Source: Petrosia ficiformis
Lineage: Eukaryota; Porifera; Demospongiae; Haplosclerida; Petrosiidae
NCBI GenBank assembly: GCA_947044365.1
Contig: OX345650.1
Span: forward strand, 3,163,373 to 3,227,372
Length of the DNA stretch: 64,000 nucleotides
Direction of reading: 5' to 3'
The position numbers and the translations under genes are program-made. Under the pieces are notes generated by a model, which was not told the origin of the DNA, did not search any database, and saw nothing but the letters and a program-made list of their open reading frames with translations. Shown here in pieces: positions 49,847 to 62,427 of this stretch; within the stretch, counting starts at the first letter, position 1, and every line of letters starts with the position of its first letter.

Positions 49847-52800
49847 TTGTTTCTGTCTTTCTAATTAATATAATGGAACGAAAAAAATCTTTATTTAAGA
49901 TACGTATACACACATAACTGTTGAACAAACAAGCTCTAATCATTCATATGACTTGTATATGTCACTGTGGGTATAAGTTTATGTAGAGACTGGAGAGATT
50001 AACATGTATTTTCAGATGTCACTAGTTCTCATAAATGGTTTTTTCCCTTACATAATTTTGCAAGGGGAATCCCCTCCCTTAATATAATTATAAAAACAGG
50101 TGAATCAGTATATCTTCACACTTTCGTCAAACATGTTTGATTATTCATAATTATTTGTTGTAGCTAATGTTACTAAATACAGTAGTGTGGTAATGAGCTA
50201 TGTGCCGTAAATAAAGTTTTAATTTCAGATAAAGTAATACAAACATTAAATGAAGATATTGCAATAAGACAATAATAATGTTCACTCTGTACCAAATACA
50301 TAAGACTGCCTGATTATATTTAGTAGTTCATGTTATTAAGGTAACAATGGAAAAAATAAACAGTCTAACAGCTTCCAAACACAGATTGTTTACCTTCCTT
50401 GTCTAAGTATTCAATTGCATTGTTTCAGTATACACTAATAGGAATTGTTATAAAACCAGTTCTATGCTGTACATTTCTCTAACAATCGAAATGAAGAAAA
50501 TATTTCATTTGGAAGAGGCATATGTGACAATTATGCATATTCTAATATTTTACACAGAATGAGAGAAGTTCAACAAGTGATTCAAACTCTGTCTCATCAA
50601 ATGATGATGAATGTGGTAAGCTATGAGCCTAATCTTATAATTATTGTATTTGTACATTACTGTAGTCAAACATTAATGTGGGTTGCCTCTCATATAAAGA
50701 ATCATGAAATTAGTAATATACCGATAAGAGATTTTACTGATAATCCAATAAAATTATAATTACTTAGATATGTACCAATAACTGATACCAATCCGATATT
50801 ATATCTATCTATAGTATCTGATTCTTTCAATGAAAATGAGCATTTTCTCAATAAATATGAGTATGAGTAAAGCAATTTATAATCAAAACAGATGACATTA
50901 GTAGTACACTTATTATAATATCAATTACATCAATAAAATGGCTTGAGAAATCATGTTTTAGAAGATTGATACAATCAATCCATGAAACATGCAATATTAT
51001 CAATCATTATGACATAATTATGGGGTCAAGTCCTGACAAAACAATTGTTATCCTGCTTATGTATTAGTCCTAATAGTGTACACAGTCTATCATTGTTCAA
51101 AAGGAACCCAGTATTGGACTATATGAATTAGAATAAAGTATTTTGAAATTCCTATGTATGGGAGTATTATAAGGCTGTGTGTGTGTGGGTAGATAACTGT
51201 TCATTATGAATCCATAAAAGAACCTTAGGATTGAGGACTAATTACCACTATTTTACATATACTACCAGATCAATAGTGTTTGAAAATTACATCAATCCAT
51301 CTGCTGGATCAATGAACACAGAGTATAGCCTCAATACCAGATACCCATGCTAAAATGCAGAAGGGTGTCATGGCAAATGCAGTCGAATTCCTGACTAAGT
51401 AGGAAGTATTGTCATTGAGATGTTGTCATATGTCATGTGATAATCACATGATCAAGACAAACATGGCATGTAGTGTGTGTGGATTTATCACTGTTCCATA
51501 ATCTGGAGGAAGGATATTCAGTATTATCAATACTACTAGTTAATATGGCCTTCTCTTCTCTTATTCACCTATATCCCTGGAAGAACATTACGAAACGATG
51601 AACATTACGAAACAATGAAGTCAGTAAAGCAATAATATATTGAAATATAATGTAATGTGGATTCCTTAATCTGATTGGTGTTCTGAATTTCCTAGACGCA
51701 ACGTCATGTAGTCAGGAATTCGACAGCATTTGCCCAGATGCCCTTCTGCGTTTAGCGTTGACATCTGGTACCGAGACTACACAGAGTAATATATCATAAT
51801 AATTATAATTATAATATAACATGTCCCTATTACAACTAATATGGTATCTTATACTAAAACACATGTATATTGGCACATGTCATGTAATATAACCATGGTT
51901 AGGAGGTGTAAATGCCAGATATATGCTATGGAGGAGGTTTATGTTGATCATATGAATTACAACCCGAGGCCTGTAGGGCTGAAGGTATATAAACCTCTGA
52001 ACACCAGCAAGTGGTATACCTGGTATATACTGCATATGTACACCAAATTACACTGCAAATTTTTATGTGATTGTTTTCATTAATTCCAGTAACAGAAACT
52101 AGGCCAATACAAGAGTCTGGTAATGAGAATACATTATTCCTGTTTCTCTATATCCTATTCCTATGTGTTGGTGAGTTTGTTGTTTTCTAATGAAACTAGG
52201 ACTAAGTAAAAGTCATTTTATATTCATCCTGATCACAGAAAATGTTTACAATCCATTTTTTCCTGCACCATTGTGTATGACATTATTTTCATCTGTCACT
52301 TTAATCTGTCAACGTTCAACTCATTATTTCATTATTGAGTTACACTAATTGTACATTACCCATCATCACACCATAATTTATGAACAGAGCATACTATGAA
52401 GAAACTGTAACATCAGTCTCTTAATACAACAAAATGTTTTATCAGAGGCAAATCGACTCTCAAAGGTATTGAACTCTCTAATTGATCATAATACTAAAAA
52501 CAAAATATTTTGAATAGATTCATTCAGTTGAAAATATACGAGAAAAGAGTATGGCAGCCATGGGTATGTGTATTAATACCAGAAATGGGGTAATATTAAT
52601 AGTAAAGATTACCTGTTTCAAGGTAATAGTAATAGGAATAGACAGTCAAGTAAGTATTAGTAATAGGCTCAATGTTGAGGTAATAATAATAGAAATTGTA
52701 ATTGACCTTAAGTAATATGATTATTTATAGTAGGACCAGTACAGAGACGTTTTAGTATTGTAAGACATTTTATCATCTGGAAAGGTATAGACTTACTGAT

Positions 52801-55152
52801 TCTTTTTTTGAGAAACTCATGAACATTAAATGCAATGGTCACTTAGTTTAAAACATGAAATCTTTCAAAGAAACCTCACTGCTATAGTAATTCAACAATA
52901 GTAATATTAATATACTGATTTTTAAGGTAATAGTAATATATTACACTAACTTAGGAGGTATTAGTAATAGTTACTGATTGCTAAAGTAATAATAATAGTA
53001 ATATATTACATTGACTTAGGAGATATTAGTAATAGTTACTGATTTTTAAGGTGATAGTAAAGTAATATATTACATTGCATTGTAATTGACCCCATGTTGA
53101 CTAATACTATACAGTTTATATAATTAATGATAATATTTTATTTTACATGTACCTCAACTTTTCTCTTAACTTCTCATTCTCATTTTACCATTTGAACATG
53201 ACTTATCACCAGGGGTGTGGAAACTTTGAGCCAACTGCCGGACATTTTGACCTCTTTTCACCACTCTTGTCCTTCTCCCAATATACTTTGTATACAGTTC
53301 AGTTTCAATTTACCGGACATTCACTAGATTTATCGGACAATGTCCTGCATGACTGGCAGTTTCCACACCACTGCTTATCACTGATCCAGTAGCTTATATC
53401 ACCTAGTTAATGAGCAGTTCCCTATAGACATGTATAAAGGAGTTATGTACTAAAAAATACGAATATTTTGCTATATTGAAGTTGTTCGCGGATTTGTATG
53501 CTTTGGGTTTAGTATATAACAATGGCAGTCTAAAACTAACTTTAATTAAGGAATGGTTAATTGTATTATAAGTAATTGGCCTTATGATATACCTTACATG
53601 TGCCTTCTAAGAATTGTCTTGACTACTCTATTAAACTGTCTTTCACTTTTTTATTCTCAGTTTGTAACATTAGATGCAAACATGTATGCATAGTTTTATA
53701 CAACTACATATTTATGTACATAGGATTTCATACAGTGGAGGGGGGGGGGAGGGATATCAAGCCATCAGAAGCAACCTCAGAGGTCCTAAATATTAAACAT
53801 TTCCTGGGGGAGCATACCCCTACACACCCCCAGGAGCAGTGTGCTTCACATGATCAATACTTTCCCTTCCCTAACAAAAAACCCTGGTGAAACCCTGGTG
53901 TGTTACAATCTGCATGGAATATCTGATACAAAATTACATAATGAATAATGTCAAATACCACACTTACAAACTGTATGTATACCATTTATATTATAGTTCC
54001 TAGTATATACATCAGATGCTCTCATTATGGAGTAAATTTTGAATACGATGTCGGAGTTCAAGAAAGTTGTTTAATTATTTTTGATGGCCCCACAAACTAT
54101 CACGAGTGTATCCCTGTTCAAGAAACAACAGGGGACATTTACTCCACTAATATTCTTCCGTGGGGTAAGTAAATCCAGGATTTAATGTCAGGTCTCATGC
54201 CTATGTCATGTCTCGTATTCATGTCAAGTCTAATGTCTATGTAATGTATGAATATGTGATTCTCTTACGACAGATCCAATATGCCTTGGGCAAACACATC
54301 ATGGAGTAAACTATGGACTAACCATCCCATTACAAGAGAGCAGCATAAGTGTCCCATTACAAGAGAGCAGCATAAGTGTCCCATTACAAGAGGGCCGCAC
54401 AGATTCTAACCATCCCAATTGTGTTCCGATACAAGAATCTGGTATTGATCTTCAATGTGGTGAGTACAATGCACATCATTTGTGAGTTACTCAACACATA
54501 CCATTAAGAGACTCAACATTATAACATGTCATACCTATGTGTGCAATGTCTCCTACCTATGTATGTACAGACTCATGCCTACGTATATATATTCTCATAC
54601 CTATTTATATGTATGTACAATCTCATATCATTGTACCAGTTCAAGAGACCTGTGAAGTTGTCAATAGCCATACACACTATCCTGTTCCAGTTGAAGAATC
54701 TACGAATTGTGATAGTGTTACCTCATGTGGTAAGTATGTACATCATTTGTGATAATTACAGCACATAACATCTAGCTTGATGTATGTCCTTTAAGATGGT
54801 AGAACAATTAAGAGTGGTTATGATTTCATGAGCATAGCAGATTAGCAGATTATCAGTAAATCTATTATATTTCTTTTCCCATTAACTATACTAACTAATA
54901 ATTAGCTCAAGGGAAAGAAATGTTGATGCAGATTTTTGGTGGGCACATGACTAACACAAGCACAACACATGTATGGGGGGGTAGGGCTATCCTATAAGAT
55001 AAATATTATTCTCCATCCCTCTTTAACTATATCTCTCTATATCGTCCTCTATTTCTAATCTACAAGTTCCTGGGTGTACTAATGAATATCAAACAGAACC
55101 AGTTCCCAGTACATATGATGATAGTTCAATCACATGGGTTACAGGAAGATGA
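49487..55152 (+). CDS. PVQET-repeat type II membrane protein, seven exons (unit C, apparently intact)
   Basis: Proposed exons: 49487-49495, 50558-50615, 52090-52170, 53997-54164, 54274-54459, 54640-54729 and 55067-55152, all with GT/AG ends; every join after exon 2 is phase 1. About 225 residues. The N-terminus is polar (METNERSSTSDSNSVSSNDD). Exon 3 encodes PIQESGNEN then the hydrophobic run TLFLFLYILFLCV, which continues with VPSIYI of exon 4 into one membrane segment. With no signal peptide, this predicts a type II protein with its C-terminal part outside. Outer exons hold HYGVNF and HHGVNY motifs near their starts and repeats such as IPVQETTGD, IPLQESSIS, VPIQESG, VPVEEST, with paired Cys. 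The last exon ends SSITWVTGR-stop. Exon 6 could start further left (near 54570), where the frame is also open. No known domain recognised. The models rest on conservation with unit A. Confidence 0.6.
49745..49855. repeat. CT-rich microsatellite, upstream intron of the unit C gene
   Basis: Counterpart of 9650-9760. Confidence 0.85.
51326..51779. mobile_element. MULE-type miniature element with 9-bp target duplication (454 bp)
   Basis: CACAGAGTA flanks it on both sides (51317-51325 and 51780-51788). Inverted ends of about 85 bases begin TAGCCTCAATACCAGAT and, inverted, TAGTCTCGGTACCAGAT, continuing through gcagaaggg to gtcgaattcctgacta. Unit A has no insertion here. The 9-bp duplication suits the Mutator superfamily; no transposase is encoded. 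Confidence 0.75.
53210..53373. mobile_element. hAT-type miniature element with 8-bp target duplication (164 bp)
   Basis: CTTATCAC flanks both ends (53202-53209 and 53374-53381). Inverted ends of 16 bases read CAGGGGTGTGGAAACT and CAGTGGTGTGGAAACT, matching the CAG-G pattern and 8-bp duplication of hAT transposons. The empty site is preserved in unit A near 15260. Confidence 0.9.
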
Positions 55153-56724
55153 AGAACACATCAACATCACACATTACTCATAATTCATTAATTTTGTTAT
55201 GTAAATATCACTTTATATATTATAAATATCATTAATTACCAATGGGTCATATAAGAACTGGTAAATAACACAAATATAATTATGATCACAAACACACACA
55301 CATATATACACAGAGAGAGATAATAATAAAGATTAAACATATACGGTATATGATATACCTGCTAAAATGAATGAAAGAAAAACTAGAGATGCCACCTCAA
55401 GCCATATTAAATAATACCTTGGTGTACAAGGAGTCATTAATGAACACACAACCATACCAAGTGAACATCAAAAAATCCTAACTAATCCATACATTAGCTA
55501 ACATGGAGGACAACATTTGACAACAACAATTAAACTCTAATCATTTGAGGTCTAAACAGCTGGTGTCATAGCAAAAACCAAAAGTTGTAGGTTTAATGAT
55601 AATTGCATAGAAGTTCCTATCACATACATAAGTATGGTTTGCAATCTTTAAAAATATGTGTATGTATGAACATGAATGTGTTTATATACATGCATCTTTA
55701 ACCTGTGTATGTATGCACATGTGTGTTTATCTATATACATAATTACATATACATAATTACATATACATAATTACATATACATGTACATGTGTACAAATGC
55801 ATGTCCATAAGTACATGTGTATGCTGAGTGGGTGTGTATGTATGTATGTATAATTGTAGGTTACTTCAGATATCCCAATATTTATAGTATGGTATAAGGA
55901 TTATAGTAGGTGTATGGGCAATGTTAGGGCATGAGATTATTGGGTGCCAAATGAGTCAAAATTGTTTTGTGTTGGCTGCTCCATTATTACCCCTTCTGAT
56001 ATACTATATCCGACATCCAATATCATATCAGACGTCGGATATACTATATCCGACATCCGATATACTATATCCGACATCCGATATCATATCAGACGTCTGA
56101 TATAGTATATCCGACGGGGGGGTGTGGGGGGGCGGAGCCCTCCCAGTTTAGGCCTTGGGATCGTTAGGGTTATCATCCATGTTGTTTGAGTCGGGAGACG
56201 CGAATAATTTTGACGCAAACGGCACTCCATATGAGATCATTGTATTGTGTGGTTTGTATAAGTATTATATTAGTTTGTTAGGTAATATAGCTACAATACT
56301 ATCCTTATATGAAGAAACAACCTAATTATATGTATTTATGTTAAATATTGAACATAAGAGGTTAATATGTACTTCCTATTACAATGATTATGAGTATATA
56401 AATTATAATGACTGGTAGCATTCAGCACTATAATATACTGATAATATACTGATTTAGTAGTAAACATTTACTGATTAATGAACAATAATATACTGACTAG
56501 TGATAAGTTTACTAATAATGAGTGGTAATATAATATACTAACTGATTGGCAAATGTGCGCATGTAATAATAAGCACTTAGTACATATCTGAACTGAACAC
56601 ATTTGTATTTGTACATAATTATATCTACAGTTTACTAACATATTCCCCCTACATAATGACATCAAGACATATCATTATTGAACAAAGTGATAACATGCAA
56701 TACTATTCATATGTTATGTGACAG
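55153..56724. other. Non-coding stretch of unit C between the PVQET gene and the small-exon set
   Basis: Matches 17770-18980, with TACATAAT repeats near 55740-55790 and a palindromic insertion at 55935-56228. No exon recognised. Confidence 0.5.
55935..56228. mobile_element. Insertion with imperfect inverted ends and a palindromic core, unit C only
   Basis: Absent at the matching place in unit A (near 18502). Ends resemble inverted repeats: gggtgccaaatgagtcaaaa on the left and, inverted, ggagtgccgtttgcgtcaaa on the right. The core (55990-56117) is made of alternating direct and inverted ATATCCGACATC/GACGTCGGATAT units. Target duplication could not be settled. Confidence 0.5.
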
Positions 56725-59103
56725 GATGTAGAATAACACTTACCAGACGATCGGTCGTGAAACATCAAACATTGCGAAATAATAATTGTAAGAGAGAGAG
56801 TATAATTTAGCTTTTATTTGGAGATTTGGAGGGCTTAAACTGAGTACCAAGAAAAGGTAGATTATAATATAGTTATCATGTATTTATTAAATTGATTGTC
56901 TCTGGGATCTCATTAGCTGAAACATGTATCAAAGGAAGATATAGTCTGGGAACCTCCCTCAACCTGGCCTTTTATTTTGAGAATTCGCGCATTACTGACA
57001 GAGGAAATCTTTGCAAGTTTAGCTACTTACATAATTGTTAGCACAATTGTTTTTCTGTACTGTTTCAACTAATGAGATTACAGATTAATGAATATAAGTA
57101 TGAATTAATTACAACCAACCTCATCTCTGAGTATTCTGCTCCCATTGATCCAGTCTGCTAAGAAACAATATCAAAAACATGTTTAATTTCAGCTAGATAT
57201 GCCAGGATAATCTAAAATGAGATGTATTACTTCAAATTAGTATAAAAAGTGAGGACTGGGAGATATCGCTGGTCATCCCTCCTTCCCTTCCATATGTATC
57301 CTGTATATGAATGCCAATGTATCTGTTTTAAGAATATGAAAATTTTGATATTTCACTATTCAAATAAGGTGTCATTATGATTATTTAGGCATGAAAATAA
57401 TTAAGACAATGATATTGCATTATTACCAGAGTTTTTTATGGCACACCATTGACCTAAAGAGCTTCTTATTTGGTGCAGCACAGTTTTCTCTTTTATTATC
57501 ACTAACAGCATTAACTTTTTGATGTATTCCCAAAGGCACACACACTAACCATTGTTGATCTTCATGCTTCAAAACATATCAAAACCTGTGATTATTACTT
57601 ATCTTTAATACCATAACATAATACATTTTTTACCATTGAGTGAAGAACTCAACGTTTAATAAAAAATAAATTCTGAAAATAATGGATTTTTTAAATTGTA
57701 TATTAGAAATCAAAACTGACTATGCACATTTTTATTACTATAGTGTATGTATGTATCACTATAGTAAACATTAATAATATTACGTATTACTTCAAATGAA
57801 CCATAAACTATGACTCACACTCATTACCACATAAGGTATAGTGCTTGTAGTGGTTAATCCAGTTTTTATATTATTATTGTGTTAATTATGAAGATACATT
57901 CATTTTGGCTTGTGCGCACATAAATAATTAGAATACTATAATAGAAATCAGAGAGTATGGTAGTACTCTCTATGTAGGGATGGCACGAAAAAAAAATGGC
58001 CACCTATACATTTTAATTGCAAGTGATGAGCTGAAATCTCTGGTAATATATACAGATAAGTTTTAATACACACATACCTATTCATATATAGTGTTTTTAT
58101 GACTACCAACACCTTCTAAATGGCCAAAGATTGTCATTAAGGTAGAAAACTGGCAAGTGGCAGATCTGTGAGTATATATGGTGCTACACAGGGGGATAGG
58201 GTTTCTATAGTATTTTTGTATAGTACCATATATGATCTTATTATTTCTCATGTTTCATTGAACAAACCATTGTAAAATGGTAACACAACATTCACATGAG
58301 TGCATCAATGAAAAAATGAAGGGTAGGCAACTTCAAAGAAAATAATTAAAAAATAAACAGAACATGTGCTAAACGAGTTACCGAATAATATAATTAATAT
58401 ATTGACCACACCCATAACGAGTTAAATATGAAGTAAAGTGATCTACAACTTCCAGATCTCTTCAAATTGCAGCAAGACTTAGAGTTACAACTCCAGTTAG
58501 TTTGTATCTAGATTTCATTCTTTTTCACCCGGTGTTGCGTATCCAAGAGTTATGGGTGTAGTCAATATATTCTTAAAATAGTAACTCATTTAGCACATGC
58601 TCTGTTTTGCTTTTTAATTATTTACATGAGAGTTGCATGTTCCAACCCTTCATTTATTCATTGATGTATTCCTGATATTACAGGATCATAATAAATGCAG
58701 TTATCGATATAGTATATAAACACAACTTTAAATCTACATATAAGAGGCCTTAGGTGTGTACTTTGATAAACTGCTATAGTACAGTATATTATATTCACAA
58801 TAGATGGACCAACCAGAAGCTGAAACAAAAAAGGATGCAGCAACACAGACAGAATGTCCACAAAAATGTGAAGGTTTGTATGTGTAATTATAACTCTCTA
58901 GTATTAACATGCTATTTTAGGTACTGCTTGAACGAGGTTATAATTAATTATAATTTGCAGTGTATTGGTTTTAATAACCTTACATATATCATTATATCTT
59001 ACATTGTATAGACTCTCGAGGATACTTGACAAAATCACAAGAAGAAACTCACGAAGGAAGAAAAGGAAAAGATTGTCTAGTATACAAAAAGAAAAAACAA
59101 TAA
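56725..59103 (+). CDS. Conserved small-exon set downstream of the PVQET gene, unit C copy
   Basis: Exons matching unit A: 56725-56787 (CRITLTRRSVVKHQTLRNNN, phase 1-1), 58804-58873 (MDQPEAETKKDAATQTECPQ, phase 0 in, 1 out) and 59012-59103 (DSRGYLTKSQEETHEGRKGK then DCLVYKKKKQ-stop). The middle exon follows attcacaatag and may itself start translation at ATG 58804, giving a charged 54-residue protein from the last two exons. Differences between copies leave these frames open while flanking DNA has many indels, which argues for use. Whether the set belongs to the PVQET gene as an alternative tail is not decided. No family recognised. Confidence 0.35.
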
Positions 59104-59762
59104 CAAATTATCTTAAGGATACAATGTTAATGTGTACTTAATTAATGTTAGCAATTTTCATAAATTCACTAGTAAACTTTTGTGCCCACAAACTATAAAA
59201 CTACAAGCAATGGTTGATAATACTGCTAAACTTAACACTCACTAAACCCACAGGTCACTAAATTAAGTACATGCTAACATTTGTCTCAACATAATTATAT
59301 ACAAGTATTAACATACTCATTGAATGTAGTTGTTGTATGATACACGTCTTGTGTGATTTCAATTATCATGACGTCTTAATAGTGTTAGAGGTACAGATAA
59401 CAAGACAAACAATAGTGCTACACACTCAGGTACTACCATGTTGTACAGGAAATCAATGCACATTTCAGTTGACAGTCTCTACATAACACAATGTAAATCC
59501 CATAACTTCACAAGAACTAGTTATAGCATGGTAGTTGCATATGCAGCAATCCAACTTGAACTATGAAGAATTCAGCACCACTGCAAAGACATACTTGGAT
59601 TCATAATCACAAAACTGCACTATCACCAATGACTGGACTCATGTTTGGAGTTGCTATGAAAGCTAATTAATGTGGTCAATATGACTCTACATGTTATTTA
59701 GGACTTCCCCAGTAATAATCATTACTACTATAATAACATTTCAAAGTAATTATTATTAATGT

Positions 59763-62427
59763 TTAAACTATCAAGTTCTCGAAATATTCTTTAATAATTT
59801 CCGCATAATGTGAAGGTTGATGACTTGCAGCAACCTGTAGCAAAAATAAAAATAAAAAAAAGATAATTTAGAATCCCAAACCTACCCTAAGTCTATTTTG
59901 CAGTGTCTTTTCCTCCAATAAGCATGGTTGAATTCCAATACTCTGTATAATTGTGTAATTATAACATTAATGGTCGTCTAAAACATACAATCACTACAAC
60001 ATACACAACAAGCAAAACTTACATACATAATCCTACTTATATACATAGTACATGTACTATTATATTCATACATAATCCTACCTATATACCTAGTACATGT
60101 ACTATTATATTCATACATAATCCTACCTATATACCTAGTACATGTACTATTATATTCATACATAATCCTACCTATATACCTAGTACATGTACAATTATAT
60201 TCATACATAATCCTACCTATATACCTAGTACATGTACTATTATATTCATACATAATCCTACCTATATACCTAGTACATGTACTATTATATTCATACATAA
60301 TCCTACCTATATACCTAGTACATGTACTATTATATTCATACATAATCCTACCTATATACCTAGTACATGTACTATTATATTTAAATTACCTGAATCTTTT
60401 GGACTATGGTCTCAGTCAGTTCAACAGCACATTGTAAATTAGAACCAGAGACTGTTAAAGATGCACTTTCTAAACCTTTCTTCTGAGACAGTCTAAAAAC
60501 TATTACACTTCCATCACAATTATGAGATCTCAATTGAACTCCATCTTCATCACTATGATTACTCATTTCTGAAACTAAAGGTAGCATAGCAGTATATCTG
60601 CTTTTTGAAGTTGTGAGGAGGCAGGCCAACAGTGCAGGAGACAACAGCGAAGTAGTACTATTTGCTGAACCAATAAACTGTTCATATAAATCAAACAAAG
60701 TTGTTTTTCGAATAGTTAGTGTTACGGTGTGAATAGCATCTACATTGAGTTTAGGTGTACTGGTAAATTTAAGACTCTTTTGAGGTTCGATGAAATCCAA
60801 TAAAGTTAATGAGTGAGTAAATACAGGTATCATAGCCACTTTGTGTTCAGAGGTATCTACTGTACTGTGTACCTGTATAGCAGGATTATAACACAAATAA
60901 CATACAACACTCAGCCTACAGTTTAAATAAAAGATAGGAGGAACTTGAGGGCTTAATTTCAATTCCTTCCCATTTTGTAACTCTTCCAATGATAGTACTA
61001 ATGTATAAGTAGTGCTATTATCTTCAGCGCTCATCTTTGGTTTGACATAGGCTGCAGATCTACCTAACCGATTTGGACTAACTTCAATGTTGAGGTAACA
61101 TCCTTTCCTTAGTGGTCTGGTACCAGTGTAGACTATACTTACTTCAAGATTTGGTCTTCTAGTAGTCACATCAGTATGCTCAAAAACAATACATGCTTCA
61201 ATATTGAGTGGAGAAGGCTCACTGTGACATTCTATATGACTAAATAAAGTTAAAATCTCGTTGAGTGCAGTAAGTGAAGTATCTACAGTAGCAATTTCCT
61301 GTTCAACTTGGCTCAAGGTGTCAGAGGTCATCTGTATGGATTCCAATGTGTCCTTCAATTGTTTTCCAACTGATTCAGGAGAGAGAGAAATGGAAGTAAA
61401 GGGACTAACATCTTCTAATGCCACACTCAAGACACACCCATCTACTGACATCATTACAAGATGAGATGAATCAGCTGTGGTAGCTAGTAAGTAGTGAGGA
61501 GAATGGATGAGAGTAACAGCATTCTCAAATATACTTGGATCAACTTTTAAATCACCATCATCTAGCTGCTCAATGTTCGACAAACACTTGGTCTTAAGAC
61601 AAACCTTTTTGACTGAGTCTAGTGAGCTTAGTAGTAAACCATAGTTATCAATTAGGATGGATGACAGTAATGGTCCATTTACGTATATTTCATGAACATT
61701 GACTTGGGAAGCATGGGAAGTGAATAAAATAATCTTACCTAATAATCCAATCAACACAAGATTGTTATGAGCATTAATCTGAGCTTTTGATGAAGAATAT
61801 AAGTAAAATGAATGAATGGATAACACAGGTTGCTCTAAACAATACACTAGCTCTTGATTAGAAACATTCTGTACTGTTTTCTTATGTGAAACACCAGGAA
61901 CATTTTTTAAAGAGCAACCAAAAACAGAACCACAGTGACATCCATACAGTACCACTAGTGACCGAGACAAAGAATTCTCAGGACCAAAAAGGTATGTAAA
62001 TAGGTCGGTATCAAGAGGAGTAGTAGAGTCACTAATACTTTCCACACCATAGCCAGCTATCAAAAAAGGCGGTTGAGTATTGCAAGTTTCTTTGGATTTA
62101 GAATATTTGTTCGTGTGTGATAGTACTGCAGTGGGATTTGCTTCAAACTCTAAATGTGTTGTATCAGTAGACTTCCATACCATTAAAACACAACAAGAGG
62201 AACAGTGAGGAACTGAGAAGGCTATTAGCATATCTTCGAGTAGACAAGAATTAAGAAGAGAATATGAGGAACCAATCGATAAAATAGCTTTTAAATCAAA
62301 AGCTTTATCTTCTACAAGTGAAAGATTTTTATCAACTTCCATTGGCTCTTCTAGTAAAGAGAGAAAAATATCTTCTCCTTGATCATTTGAATCACGTGCA
62401 CGTTTTCTTGTCTCTTGTTGTTCATTC
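59763..62427 (-). CDS. FAAP100: Fanconi anaemia core-complex subunit FAAP100 (5' end incomplete)
   Basis: Main exon 62427-60390 (679 codons) enters in phase 2 after attttcag and leaves at CAG before gtaatt. The last exon, 59834-59763 (24 codons, VAASHQPSHYAEII...ENLIV-stop), joins in frame. FAAP100 pairs with FANCB and FANCL in the core complex that ubiquitinates FANCD2-FANCI in DNA crosslink repair. Support is a run of collinear matches to vertebrate FAAP100 as I remember it: LFTYLFGPENSLSRSLVVLY (propeller blade), LEQPVLSIHSF, LVLIGLLGKIILF, NGPLLSSILID, SVDGCVLSVAL, then SPESVGKQLKDTLESI running into an amphipathic helix ending SLTALNEILTL, and a C-terminal beta-rich half. The N-terminal charged loop TRKRARDSNDQGED also has a counterpart. 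About 100 N-terminal residues must come from upstream exons; 63629-63747 is a candidate. Divergent, but order and length agree. Confidence 0.8.
60032..60380. repeat. 45-bp minisatellite in the last intron of FAAP100
   Basis: About 7.75 units of 45 bases, each with cctatatacctagtacatgt and the palindrome GTACATGTAC. The last seven are almost identical. The unit length is a multiple of three, so both strands stay open (plus: 15-residue repeats with IHNPTYIPSTCTIIF), but the tract lies inside an intron and starts 10 bases from its donor. Confidence 0.95.

Larger units (their letters stand above)
45705..59790 (+). repeat. Segmental duplication unit C (most complete copy)
   Basis: Collinear with unit A over its length, with copy-specific insertions: a MULE-type element (51326-51779), a hAT-type element (53210-53373) and a palindromic insertion (55935-56228). 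Its right end runs without a break into the last exon of FAAP100. Confidence 0.8.

Noticed and set aside
60000..60380. Regular repeat array considered as CRISPR-like
   Set aside because: Units are contiguous and near-identical with no variable spacers, in an animal-type intron.
59951..60442. Open frame with eight 15-residue repeats over the 45-bp minisatellite, and its minus-strand counterpart
   Set aside because: Lies in the last intron of FAAP100; repeat length divisible by three explains the openness on both strands.
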